Below are positions 21,100 through 33,250 of a stretch of 64,000 nucleotides of DNA, one piece after another. Both the position numbers and the translations under genes were made by a program. The stretch is from Nosema muscidifuracis (Eukaryota > Microsporidia > Nosematidae): assembly GCA_028335825.1 (NCBI GenBank), contig JAIOKI010000006.1:558001-622000 (forward strand). Direction: 5' to 3'. Below the pieces are notes generated by a model. It was not told where the DNA came from. It made no database searches and worked only from the letters and a program-made list of their open reading frames with translations. Positions within the stretch are counted from its first letter, which is position 1, and each line of letters begins with the position of its first letter.

Positions 21100-23410
21100 A
21101 GACACGTCATCTAAAAATATTTTATTTTCTAGATAATTAAATATTGTGAAATATTACTATAAAATATTGATAAATGTAGCATGAAATAAATCATATTTTT
21201 GGTATAGAAAAAATAATTTTCAGATTTCATTATACTGATGAAGAGAGGATACATTTTGATATAGAAATAATTTTAGTTAGTTAGATAGAATGAAAATAAT
21301 ACATGCTTAAGAAATTTCATATAATTAGAACTTATAAGAATATTTCACAAAGAGAGTATTTATCATATAAGTATTTTAATAGAATTAGGGTATTCTCACA
21401 GGATATAAATAATTATTGAAATTCATTTAAATAGTCTTTCTAAAAATAAAGAAGATATTGAGAATACTGATATAGGACACAGTAGAATAACTGAAGTTAA
21501 GAAAAAATCAAGCATATATAGGAATCTGTAAAAAAACTTATATAAGACTTAATAGAAAAAAGAAATGAAATTTCAAATAGAGAGGATAAAAAAATTAGAT
21601 TTATTTGTTAAATTAAGAGTTAGAATGATAATATACTTTTATTTAAAAATCTAAATTTTATAATGTGAATTGATCAAAATCTTTAAATTGTATACATTGT
21701 TACACAAACCATTTAAAGTTAATAAAGATGAAGTTTACTAATATGTAAAAAGAATATTCTTGTAAGAAAATAATAAATGTGAAACTTTATTTAGAAAGTA
21801 AAGAACAAAAAAATCTATATATATATCAGATAAAAAAAAGATAAATAAATATATAGTTTTTATGTGAAATCAATACTGAGAATATAAAAGAGTTATGTAT
21901 CTTACATATGAAAAAAAGAAATATATAGAGAATTAAATTATATTCATTATAAGACCCGTGTTTAAAAGACATAAATATTAGAATAACAATCAATGTTATT
22001 AAGTTGAAGAGAATACATATTCAACTACTTTTATAAATTAAATATTATGTAGATTAATAAATAAGAAGATTTTTTCAGTTATAAATATATTAGTAAAATA
22101 GAATACAAATTGGAATCAAGAAATCAATAGTTATATTGCAGAGAATAATTTACAAATAAATATTGAAAAATTGTTTTATATGTAAAGGATGAATTAATAA
22201 TTAGTATTTATATTTATTATCTGATACTAAATTAATGACCAATGAAGAGAAGATAGAATATTATAGTTATATGATTTCTTGAGTAAAATCATTGATAAAT
22301 CATAAAACATGTAAAAGAAACTCAGATAATCCTTACAATGATAATGAAATGACAATATATTGGATTAATTTATTTTTAACGTAAATATATTGATAACTGT
22401 CATACTTAAAAATATAAGAATTTGATGAAATGATTAACAACATAAGAATTTAATAATAGATGTATCTAACAAGGAATAAGAAGCAATTTTAAGACATATA
22501 AAAGATTGTTTATAATCAAGAAAATTAAAAAACTTGAACTATACTATTACTAAGAGCATAATTACAGTGATATATAATATATTGATTTTGTATTGAATTT
22601 ATAATTATTCATATAATAACATATTAGAAAGACTAAATTGTAGATAAGAAGAAACAATGAACTGTATAGATATTACAATAAAGTATATATCGTCATGTAG
22701 ATGTAATATCTAGATCATTTGACGACACGAATGAAAATATAGTTGAAATGAGTAAGATTTAGAAGGAAGATAAGAGATATCATTCATAGAGATTGAAATG
22801 CTAAATTTGAAGAAATAAATAGAAGAACTAAGTAATTGATTAAGTGTAAACAATATAATCTAAGAATAGTAAAAGGCCTTGATATAATCATATTTATAAA
22901 TATTTATCATGTAATACAATGATTTCAGTTGTAAATTAAAGTAGTACTAATATTGTCAAGCATTAATATCAGATGATTCTAAAGAAAATTAAATCACGTA
23001 ACATCATTAATATAGAAGATATTTAAAGATCAATAAAACTGTAGAAGAAGGTATAAATAAACAGATATAAAAGATATTATAATAAAGAGATAATAGGAAC
23101 ACTCAATGAAATAATGAATATTGAAATTAAATTATGTAATCAAAAAGTTAGAATAAAAATATCATTAACAAATCAAGTATATATTTTGTTATGATAGAAG
23201 ATAATAAAAATTAAGAGAAATATATGTTTAATAAGGCAGAAGAAATTAATTAATGATACATATTCAGTGATTGTAAAAAAATACTTCAAAAATACATATT
23301 ACACAATTTAGAAGCTATTCTTTGATTATATTTTTTTTTGAAGGAGAGAATATACTATGAAAACACGTCATCTTTAAATATTATTTTTAAATATTTTAAT
23401 CCCTAGATAA
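21100..23410 (+). mobile_element. Broken LTR-retroelement-like fossil (copy 1)
   Basis: About 2.3 kb of purine-rich plus-strand sequence, unlike the surrounding spacers. It is bounded by two similar direct repeats (around 21,100-21,165 and 23,360-23,420), each starting ACACGTCATCT and followed by an AT-rich stretch and TAGATAAT. These may be worn LTR ends. Inside are short coding-like patches in the integrase zinc-finger style, but no catalytic motif is certain. It is old and thoroughly broken, with very many breaks. The Ty3/gypsy type is a guess from the better-preserved fossils to the right. Confidence 0.35.
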
Positions 23411-24528
23411 TAATTATATATATGATAAATAAATACTTTTTACATAAAATTAAGATAATTAAAATATATTAAGAATTTTCTGAATCTTCATATTATTACA
23501 TATTAAGTAAGAGTATACTTTCCTTATTCTTGTTATGTTTAGTGTGAGATAAGTAATATATTAATGATATTTATAAAATAATAAAGTTTACCAATACTAT
23601 CATTCTTAAACAGAATATAATATTATCTTCTTATTATACATGTTGAAATATGAATATTTTTGTAAATATATTATTTATAAATAATTGAATAAATCTTCAA
23701 TATAGAGTTATATAATCAATGTTTTATTCTAGTGATTAATGGTTATTTTTATATATTAATAATATTTCAATTAAATGACCCATTTATATGAATAATTAAA
23801 AATGTTACTATTTATATCTTCTTCTAGAATCAAGAATTAAATGTAATGGTATATTTAAATATTTATGTTATAAAGATTTAACAATTGAAATAAATACAAT
23901 ATTATTTCTTATATTATATTATGTATTATATATATAGTTGTATTTACCTCCATTAAGTAAAATTGTCTCATCAAATATGATTGGTCAATTTCACATACAA
24001 TAATTATTATATATTTTTATACTAAGATGTGTAAGATTATATAATAATTATTTTCATATAGATTTACAGTCTTATTAAAATTATGATTATATACATATAT
24101 AATAAAAATATTTCTAAATTTTTTCAATCCTCTTACTTGTATTATTCTCTAATATATATGGATAATCATTATTTTTGACTTGAGAGATGGGTAGAATTTA
24201 TAATTTTAATAGAGTAGAGAGAGATTATATATATAATATTAGTAGATAGACAAAATATTTATAATCTGAGATACAGAATATTTTATTATATTTAATAAAG
24301 ATATGACTTTATAAGTATATGAAGATGACATAAAATTATCATAGTATTAATATAATTAATTATTTATATAAATTGAAAAGAATAAAATATTTTATATTTA
24401 TAATATTTAGAATTGAAGATTTTATTTATATATGATGATATAATAGAGTTAGTTTAAGAAATTATAAAGATATTCATAAAATATTATTATATGGAATTAA
24501 ATAGTATTATGATAATATCAGAGTTGTA
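23411..24528. other. Featureless AT-rich end of copy 1
   Basis: Short repeats of TA-rich sequence only. No gene, RNA or CCC signal is seen up to the duplication junction. Confidence 0.4.
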
Positions 24529-24529
24529 A

Positions 24530-24710
24530 TGTTATCTGAGCTGTCAGTTTAGATTTTATATCCTTATGAAACTCTACTTAACATCTTTGATTTTTCATTA
24601 TATACTCTCTAAAAAATTCTTATAGTAATTGACTGAATATATACATAGGTTTTATATTTTTCACGGTACTTCCTTGTTATAAATTCCCAATTGATCTCAC
24701 CAAAATTAAA
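24530..24710 (-). mobile_element. LINE 3'-end remnant (copy 2)
   Basis: Identical counterpart of the remnant at 12,380-12,560, carrying the same KYREKYKTYVYIQS trace on the minus strand. It now lies directly at the internal junction of the tandem duplication. Confidence 0.4.
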
Positions 24711-25764
24711 AAAATGATATTTATGATCGATAAAATTATAAAAAGAAAATTAAAGTTTTTAGAGATTCAATAAGCAAAACATAACTTATATTAAGTTAAT
24801 GTAAAAGAAATTTACTTTTTTTTAGATTGTATTGATTATCATAAAAATAGTTTTTGATATTATGTTTTATAATAATGTGGCTTCATATAAATAACATGGA
24901 TATATTTTGTATAGATCAATAAATTACAAAAAGATAAACGAAATACATCTTGAAAAAGTTGTAAAATAAAGTAAACTAGAAACATCTAGTAAAAAATGTT
25001 ATTTTCGATTAAAGTTTCCCTAGAAAGATTAAAGATATAATTGAAACGAAATTAGATGAATCACTATAAATAAATGAAAATCTTTAGATATAATATAACC
25101 AGATACATTATAAAAAATTATTTCAGATAATCTATATTCTCAAAATACATCCTAGATTGAATAAACATTATTAGATTTTTTACTAAATTAAGTATACAAA
25201 CTATTGTGAAATCTTAGACTGCTTTAAAGATCAAAATATCGAACATTGCCTTCAATATTTTTTTGTATGTATACTTCAATTTTGTTCAAATAAATAATAG
25301 AAGTCTTTTCTATAAAATAATTTTTTCACAACATTTACCATTTTTAAAAATAACATTGACAACTAGTAATTTTCCTTATTCAATATTAGCAATAAATAGT
25401 AAATAATATTTAAAAAATCAAATCATCACAAATTAATTCTATTTTTCTTAATTTAACAAGAACACATATAAAAATAAATCAAATTATTTTGATATTAATC
25501 AGTGACTCTTGAATATTAATTAGTTATTTATTGTATTGAATATACAAAAAAGTGATATTTAAATGAATCAATGGTCTATAATAATATTAATAAATTTTTG
25601 TTTATTAATTTCCTAATAAACCATAGATTAATTTATAAATTAATAGTGAATAACCTAAAGATATTATTTTTTGTACATTAATTATCATAATAACAAAAAA
25701 ATATAATTAATTTGAATGATAATACTATCAATTAATTTATATAAAAATCAAGATTAATTTGATA
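24711..25764. other. Intergenic, copy 2 counterpart of 12,561-13,616
   Basis: No gene is visible. It differs from copy 1 by one substitution near 24,938 and four one-base homopolymer length changes. Confidence 0.4.
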
Positions 25765-25771
25765 CCCCATA

Positions 25772-26816
25772 ATGTTGTTTTTTATAATACTATCTTTTGT
25801 GTATTCAACTGCTAATTATAAAATATATAGTATGTATAATGAGTCGAAAGATGAAACACTAATTTTTGTAGATATTAATGAATTTTATGGATATAATCTT
25901 AAGATTACAGCTATAAACCCAATAACAAAATCTTGTGTATAATTCAAGAGTGGAAATATTGAATATTATATGAAAAAAAATTATAAGAATTTATTAAATA
26001 CTGATCTAATAAACTTTATGAAAAAACATAAATATGGATTTTTTGCTACAATTAATTCAAGTATAATTTATAAATCAGAAAATAGATTTAAATATCAATT
26101 TATTAGGAAATAATCTGTATATGACATTAAAGTTAAATAAAAATACTAGTATGAATTTAATAGATGAAATCTCTCGTACTTATATAGATTATTTAGATAT
26201 CTTATTAGATAAGTTTGATGAAGTAAGTAGTAAGATAAGAAAATTGGAAATAGATTGTTACGAACTGATTTTTAAAATGAATAATAATCAATATTTGAGA
26301 TTGAAATCCAATTTTGAATATATTTTTCACGTAATTTTTCATTGGAAAATTATAGTTGATGAAAATAATAACTTAAAATCATTTTATATTTCGAAAATCA
26401 ACGATTTTAATAAATTTAACCAAGAAGTATTTATTGAGATAATAAAATGTACAGATGAATTTTATCAAAAATGCTTAATTAGATTTAAAAATATAATTGA
26501 TTCCGTTGATAAGAGTGAAATTAAATTTTTTAATGACTGTATTAAATATTTAGAAGATATTTCAGAAGAAAAAAATAAAAATATTGATTCATCTAATATA
26601 TGTCAATTACAACTAGAAAAAAATAAAAATTATAAGAAGAATCAGATTTAAATTATAAAGAAGATAATAAGAAAGAATCATGTTTAAATACTAAAGAAGA
26701 AAATAAAGATAATAAGAAAGAAAAAAGACCTTTTGAATATAAAACAACTAAGTTAAGAAACTTACGAAGATAATTTAATTGATGAAATTAATAAAAAGTC
26801 CAATATTAGTGTTTAA
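25772..26816 (+). pseudogene. Array paralogue, stop codon plus extra frameshifts (copy 2)
   Basis: Copy of the gene at 13,624-14,667, with CCCC at 25,765-25,768 three bases before the ATG. It keeps the shared in-frame TAA (25,940-25,942) and has in addition a one-base gain near 26,068, a one-base loss near 26,636 and a one-base gain near 26,757, plus one substitution near 26,505. The longest open piece is therefore only 26,121-26,651. Similar one-base changes occur in the non-coding DNA on both sides, so they may be consensus errors rather than true decay. Confidence 0.8.
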
Positions 26817-28931
26817 CTTCTTATCAAGTTTTAGTTATTATTTCTTTAAACTTTTCTCAATAGCATTTGTTCAAAAGGAAATAAATAATAGCTAACAAAT
26901 TTTTGTTTATTCAAAAAATGAGAAATTTTATAAAATACTTTCATATGATTTTATGTATTTTATTTTCAAAAATTTTAATTAATACCATCAATAAGTTAAT
27001 ATTTATATTCATTCTTTAAGACATTATGAATATTTCATATTTGATTTTTCCCTAAGTAGATTCAATTAAATCATTTAAAAGTGCTAGACTTACTTATTTG
27101 ATAAAATTTAATAGCAGAAATGTCCACAACAAACTTTGTCGCAAGATTTATTACATTTTCCTTGAGCAGAATATTACTTCTGATGTGTGCTTATATTTAC
27201 AATAATATACCAATATAGTTTTTTATGTTCATATTTAGTTAACACATCATTTATTATTTCTCGTTAAATAGTAATTAGTATAAATAAATACACTTTTTAG
27301 CGAAGAGTGAAAAAAACAGGTATTAGTATAAAATATTTAATTTAAATATTGTATTCTCAGTACAAACATAATTCGACGTTATAAAATCGATAGTAAATTT
27401 ATTATATTATTTATAATCATAAATAAAATAAAAATATTATAAAAAAAAATTTAAAATTAGATATTAGTCTAAAATGCATCTCATACTTGTAATTTTACAT
27501 TTAAAATACCAAAAGCATAAGATCATTTCTTGATCTCTTCTTATTAATCTGACACCTTGTTTTTTATTTATAGGTACTTAATATATTTATATATTTTACT
27601 AAAAGCTTGCTTATTAATAATAGTTTGTTTTTAATAGAAAAGTAAAATTTAATATTGTTTGGATTTTTATTGAGGGTTTATTTACTAAAATATCTTTATC
27701 TACCAATCATTTATCATCAACAATCTAATGATATTTTTAACAATTTCGATCAACTACAATCCCACAAATATGTAGTAAGATACACTAAATAAACTTGTCA
27801 AGTATTCTTTAACTTCTTCAAATTTCTAAGTTATATATCAATTTTGTTATTTTCAATAATTGTTAATTTTTTACTCTAAAACAGGAAGAATATACTTTCT
27901 ATCTTTAATTATTCTAACATTACAATTATCTAACTGAAAAATCATATTATACAGTTAGATTATAAATATTAATTTTATCACAATACTTAAATTTGTATCT
28001 GTTTTAATATTTAATATATCAGATGTATATTAAATATTAAATTCTCAAAAATTATTAAGATATAAAATTGATACTGTTCTAAAACAAAGTCGTTAAGATT
28101 TAAATTCTAAAAAAATATTTCTTTTTTTACAGTCTATTTCTAGAATCATATTTTAAATATATTAGGGTTCGAGAACCGATAATTACGACACAATAATATA
28201 TAATTTTTAAAAATAAATAAAATTTGTACACAAATATCAATTACCTCAATATTAATTATTACTATGAAAAATATCTTCTTAAATTTACAATTACATTTAT
28301 TAACTATAATGAGAAGATTAAATATTTCTATGTTTATATTAATATGATATTATATCTTAAAAGAGTATTCATTCATACTTAATGTGACTTAACATGAATA
28401 GTTTGTTTATATTATAAAACAAAATTAAAAATTATGTAATTAATTAATCAGACGGTATAAAATAACTTATAAAATGAAATAATTAATATCTAAAAAAACA
28501 ACTTAACAAAATCAAATAATCAATTTCTATAAAAAATATAAAATTTAATTTATTTTAACACAATTTAAATAAAGAAAAAAATATAAAGTTTCTTTCACCA
28601 TATACTCATAATTATAATCTTTTTTAAAATAGAAATTAATTTTTTTTAATTTGTTTAAATTAAAATGTTGAGTCTAAAAATAACAAATTTTAATAATCTA
28701 TAATAACTAATTAAAATTATGTAACTAAAAAAAATATTTATATTATCTTCTTTAGATTTATTTCAAAAAATAATAATTTAATTTATCAGAAAAATGTTAT
28801 TTTGTTTGTATAAATAAACAAAATATATTAATTTATTACAATAAATTGAATTAATTAACGTCAAATATTTCAATAATAATTATATGAAATTTTACTTTAT
28901 TTTTTAAGTTTAAATATTAAAAAGTGTATAT
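26817..28931. other. Long intergenic region (copy 2)
   Basis: Counterpart of 14,668-16,780, with four one-base differences confined to the first 300 bases. No gene is seen. Confidence 0.4.
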
Positions 28932-28940
28932 CCTATAATG
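28932..28940 (+). promoter_or_regulatory. Weakened CC start-proximal signal (copy 2)
   Basis: CCTATAATG, with the ATG at 28,938, as in copy 1. Confidence 0.5.
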
Positions 28941-30218
28941 TTTTTTCTTAATATACTATCACTAGTTTATACTACAGCAGATTACAAAATATATAATATG
29001 TATGATATATCCACAGATAGTACACTGATTTTTGTAGATATTGATGAAATTTTTGGATGTAATTTGAAAATTACAGCTATTAATGAAAAAAATAAAATGT
29101 CACAGAAGCTTTTAAAAGGAAATTTTAAAAATTATATAATGTATAAACACCCTAATTTATTAGAACGGCTTGATATGTTCTATTTAAATAAAAAAGAAAA
29201 ATATGGGTTTTTCACAACTATTAATTCTCATATGTTCAATAATCATATAATATATTTGCATATCAAATTATCAGAAGATGAGTTGATAATAGATATACCA
29301 TTAAGCAAGAATACTGATTTTAAACTAGAAAAATCAATTTCTTATCATTACAAAAATTATTTGCAATCTTTATTGTGTGAGTTATTTAAAATTTATTTCA
29401 ATATAAAAAATATAAAATATGAATGTACTAAACTGAAAAATAGAATTGATTTTACTCAACATGATAACGTAAAAACAGAATTCCAATCTATTCATGTTGC
29501 AAATATGTTATTGGAATATTGGTTTATAAAAAATGATAAAAATAAAATTTTATTTGATGAGAAACAAAATGACGATCAACTGAATGCAAATAAAAACTTG
29601 ATTTGGGAGGCATTAAAAAAAATAAATTCATCTTATGTTGAATCTGCTTTCGCTTTTAAAAGGATTATTGATTATTTTTATAACTGTGAAAATAAACTAG
29701 ATGATGATTTTATTGATTACCTCGATGAATTAAAGATATTTTCAGAAGATTTATTAAAAGAATATTTACTCCAAATAGATTATGAAAATATCAATTTATC
29801 AATAGATGAAAATCAATTAAAAGAAATAAATATGCTTGAAAAGGAAGTATCTTATGATACAAAAGAAGATATTAAAAGTACTGATGATATTAGTAAAAAT
29901 GATAATGATAAAAACACTAATGATGATAAGCAAAAAAGTGCTAATAATGTTAATAAAAATGAAAATTATAAAAGTACTAATGATGTTAATAAAAATGAAA
30001 ATTATGAAAACACTTATGATGATAAGGAAAAAAGTAACGAAATAAAAAATGAGCATTGTGTAAAATGTGAAAATAAAAGAAATCAATCCAACACTGAGAA
30101 TGAAGACTTTTTTAATCAAAATAATAGAAACCCTGATCGCAAGTATAGTAATCTCTTCAAAGTTTTAGGAATTATACTTATAGGTTTCCTAATAATTAAC
30201 CTTTTTAAAAGAAAATAA
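28938..30218 (+). CDS. Secretory membrane protein with repetitive tail, array paralogue (copy 2)
   Basis: The 426-residue product is identical to that of 16,787-18,067: leader MFFLNILSLVYTTA, DYKIYNMYD, beta stretch, helical core, 12-residue Asn/Lys repeats, C-x2-C, membrane helix and KRK end. Even the repeat region, which tends to slip, is unchanged between copies. That means either a very recent duplication, homogenisation by gene conversion, or one locus assembled twice. The function is unknown. Confidence 0.85.
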   Translation: MFFLNILSLVYTTADYKIYNMYDISTDSTLIFVDIDEIFGCNLKITAINEKNKMSQKLLKGNFKNYIMYKHPNLLERLDMFYLNKKEKYGFFTTINSHMFNNHIIYLHIKLSEDELIIDIPLSKNTDFKLEKSISYHYKNYLQSLLCELFKIYFNIKNIKYECTKLKNRIDFTQHDNVKTEFQSIHVANMLLEYWFIKNDKNKILFDEKQNDDQLNANKNLIWEALKKINSSYVESAFAFKRIIDYFYNCENKLDDDFIDYLDELKIFSEDLLKEYLLQIDYENINLSIDENQLKEINMLEKEVSYDTKEDIKSTDDISKNDNDKNTNDDKQKSANNVNKNENYKSTNDVNKNENYENTYDDKEKSNEIKNEHCVKCENKRNQSNTENEDFFNQNNRNPDRKYSNLFKVLGIILIGFLIINLFKRK

Positions 30219-30967
30219 AGTTTATTTAACAAAAGTAAGTTTTAGTTTAGATTATTTTATTTTAAGAGTTTATAGTTTATAATAGTAATGATATGCTTTA
30301 ATAATATCATTTACATGGACTGATAGGTATATAAAAAAATTATAATTTTTTGATAAGGTCTAATATAATGAATAAACCTTTTTTAATAATTAATTAAATA
30401 TTATTCTAGTTAATTTTATTTGATCATTAGATGATTTATTTATCTAGAAATTTTTCAAAAATCTTAATTTAAGTCGATTTTTATTTTAATTAATTAAAAA
30501 ATTTAATTTATTTTTATCATAAGGTTGATTCATAAGATATCAATAATATATAACATCAAATATATTTGACATATTTCAAGAATAAAATCAAGTTCAATTA
30601 TAAGTTAATATCAAATTTATTATATCTTATCCTACACTTCACTATTAAATAAAAATAAGTATATTTTTATGTATAATATTAAGTTTATCAACTATTTAAC
30701 TATAATTAAGTTTTTAATTTATTATTAATATGTCAATAAATTATACTTCGTCATATAAACAAACAATTTTAAAAATATTTAAGTAAAAAACAGATATTTT
30801 ATTCATTAATAAAATAATACAAAATACGTCACTCATCGCTATATTTAATTAGATTACATATTTCTTTTGTAAATTAAAATAAATTACATCATTCATTAAT
30901 AATTAACATATTTAATTAAATTAAACTTGACCTGTCTTCATTTAAGGTTAAATATTAAATATTATTA
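30219..30967. other. Intergenic spacer (copy 2)
   Basis: Counterpart of 18,068-18,816. No features apart from the start signal of the next gene. Confidence 0.4.
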
Positions 30968-30977
30968 CCCCATAATG
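30968..30977 (+). promoter_or_regulatory. CCCC start-proximal signal (copy 2)
   Basis: CCCCATAATG, with the ATG at 30,975, identical to copy 1. Confidence 0.65.
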
Positions 30978-31931
30978 TTATTTTTAAATATACTATCATT
31001 AGTTTATACTACTCCAGATTACAAGGTATATAGCATATATAGCGAATTAAAAGATGAAACATTAATATATGTGGAAGCTGATGAAAAATTTATTCATAAT
31101 CTTAAGATAATAGCTATAAATCCGAAATCAAGTAATTATATACAATTCAAGTATGAGAATATACAAAAATTTATAAAAAACAATTTTATAGATTTAACCG
31201 ATCATTCTATATTGATGTCTGCTGAAAAAAAAGATGAATATGGTCATTTTGCTATAATAAACTCAGATATGATTTTGAATGATAGTTTGAAGCTATATTT
31301 TAATCTATTGAATGATAATTTTAGGTTAAATTTAAAAATGAAGAAGACAACTGAATTAAGTTTATTACATGAAATTAGTAAAGATCATGATGTATATGCT
31401 ATCAGATTAATGATCAAGTTTTTTACTGAATGTTTTAATATCAATGAAATCTATGAAAATTGCAATAAAATAAAAAAGATAATCGATTCAGGTAATTTAA
31501 AACATATGAAAATTATAATTTCTAACATAATTAAAGAGATTGATAATTGGAAATTGAAAGTTGGGGATAAAGGTAAAGGTAATTTTATGGAAAATTCAAC
31601 ACCCGACTTTTTTTCTGAGGAATTATGTAAAAATATGTTAGAAATAATAAAATATACAACAGAAACATATCAAGAATGTTTAAAAATGTATAAAAATATT
31701 ATTTATTATCTAAGAAGAAGTAAATTAACTTTAGCTGATAATGAAATTATGTTATTAGAATATGAAAATGAATTTTCGATCGAAGGAGCAGATAATTTAA
31801 TTGATAATACAGACATAATTACAAACGATTTACCTGAACTTTCACCTAGAAACCGAGAAATTAATTATGATTGGTTACCAATGGAAGATTTACGTAATCT
31901 TTCTAGAAAAAGTAAAAATACTTCTAATTAA
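30975..31931 (+). CDS. Secreted array paralogue without membrane helix (copy 2)
   Basis: The 318-residue product is identical to that of 18,824-19,780: leader MLFLNILSLVYTT, PDYKVYSIYS, the KDEYGHFAIINSDM motif, helical core and hydrophilic C-terminus without a membrane helix. The start is set by the CCCC signal. If the tandem copy is real, this doubles the gene dose of an apparently secreted member. The function is unknown. Confidence 0.84.
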   Translation: MLFLNILSLVYTTPDYKVYSIYSELKDETLIYVEADEKFIHNLKIIAINPKSSNYIQFKYENIQKFIKNNFIDLTDHSILMSAEKKDEYGHFAIINSDMILNDSLKLYFNLLNDNFRLNLKMKKTTELSLLHEISKDHDVYAIRLMIKFFTECFNINEIYENCNKIKKIIDSGNLKHMKIIISNIIKEIDNWKLKVGDKGKGNFMENSTPDFFSEELCKNMLEIIKYTTETYQECLKMYKNIIYYLRRSKLTLADNEIMLLEYENEFSIEGADNLIDNTDIITNDLPELSPRNREINYDWLPMEDLRNLSRKSKNTSN

Positions 31932-32370
31932 AATCTCTTTCTAGTTTTTTTATAGAATTTTATTGTACTGCCTCATAAAACAGTTGTTAGTGTAACTGAA
32001 ATATTTAAATATTTTATACATGTTTAAAACTTTATTAAAGAAGAAGATTAATACATATAAATCTTATTTGATAGTATTTTTAATATATTAGTTTTACCTA
32101 CTGAAAGGTATGACATACATTTGTTTTTCTTATTAATTACATGCTATCTTTTGCAATATTTCTAAGAAAATCATTATATAAAAATAAATATAGACTCTAT
32201 ATTAATTTAGTATTAAGCTATAGATCAATTATCTTGATATAAGGAAATGCTATAAATTAATTTGTTACATTTCTAATATAAAAAGCGAATCTATTTATTT
32301 AAAAAAAAGATTTTTATTTGAGTACAAATTTCTTAGTTAATGTATAACACTCTTCATTAATTGATTCTAT
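31932..32370. other. Intergenic, copy 2 counterpart of 19,781-20,219
   Basis: No gene, signal or structural RNA can be recognised between the paralogue and the LINE remnant. Confidence 0.4.
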
Positions 32371-32871
32371 ATACTGTGTTATACCAAACATGTGATGTCT
32401 TTTTTTTATTGGCTTTTGTACCATACGATATTTTTTTTCGTTCGAGCTTCCCAGTATCATCTTGAACATTTTGATTGAAATACGCTTTGATCGTCAAGCT
32501 TAAACCAGTGCAATAACATCTTATAAATAGTTACCATTACAAATGAAATAATTCTGATTTTATACTTATATAGTGTAGCGTAATAATTAGTTAACAAAGT
32601 CATAGTTGTACTTTTGTCGTAAGATTTATAGTTATACTACTTTATCAAAAAATATCTCTATTTTGTATAAGATGAAGATATTAAACTTATTTTACATTTT
32701 TGTTCACCTTATTCTATTAAAATAAATTCTTTGTCTTCATTTAAGACTACAATTTCTGCTATTTGTTGAGTGTATGCATTTTAATGTTCTATTCTGATAT
32801 CTAATGTAATTAAAAAAGGGCATTTAATTCCTCAGTGTTTTCGTATGATCGAAATAATAAATTTAATATAA
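32371..32871 (-). mobile_element. LINE 3' remnant with endonuclease traces (copy 2)
   Basis: Same content as 20,220-20,720: traces of the restriction-like endonuclease core and the YKYKIRIISFVM block on the minus strand, in several frames. Confidence 0.55.
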
Positions 32872-33250
32872 ATAAATACTAATTTTAAATTAAAAGAAGA
32901 ATATAGAATAGCGAAAAATAGTATTTTTAAATGTAAAAAAAGATACAAAACGAGGCTATATTCACTCAATACAAAAAAGATACAAACACTTATAAATTTA
33001 TAATCCTTAAATTCTTTTTTGATTTATAAGCTAAAGGGTTATTTATTTAAAATATTTATCTGCAACAATGTCTTATATATATTTCTTCCAGACAGAATTA
33101 TCATTTGACATCAATATATTTAATGTCATTTACTCATCTTTTTCTGTATAAAGAAAATTAAATAATAATTGAAATAAATATTTATTATGTCTAAATTTAA
33201 AAATTATATTTTGTAATTTTTTCTTAGATATATCTATAATTGTTCTGAGA

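Larger units (their letters stand above)
12379..24528. repeat. Tandem duplication, copy 1 (about 12.15 kb)
   Basis: The block starting at GTTATCTGAGCTGTCAG (12,381) begins again at 24,531 in the same orientation, and its right-end sequence GATAATATCAGAGTTGTA (24,511) recurs at 36,662. It contains one broken and two intact array paralogues, two LINE remnants and a decayed retroelement region. The left edge lies within a worn LINE 3' end. At the junction with copy 2 I see only one or two shared bases, not a long repeat that could have driven recombination. Confidence 0.93.
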
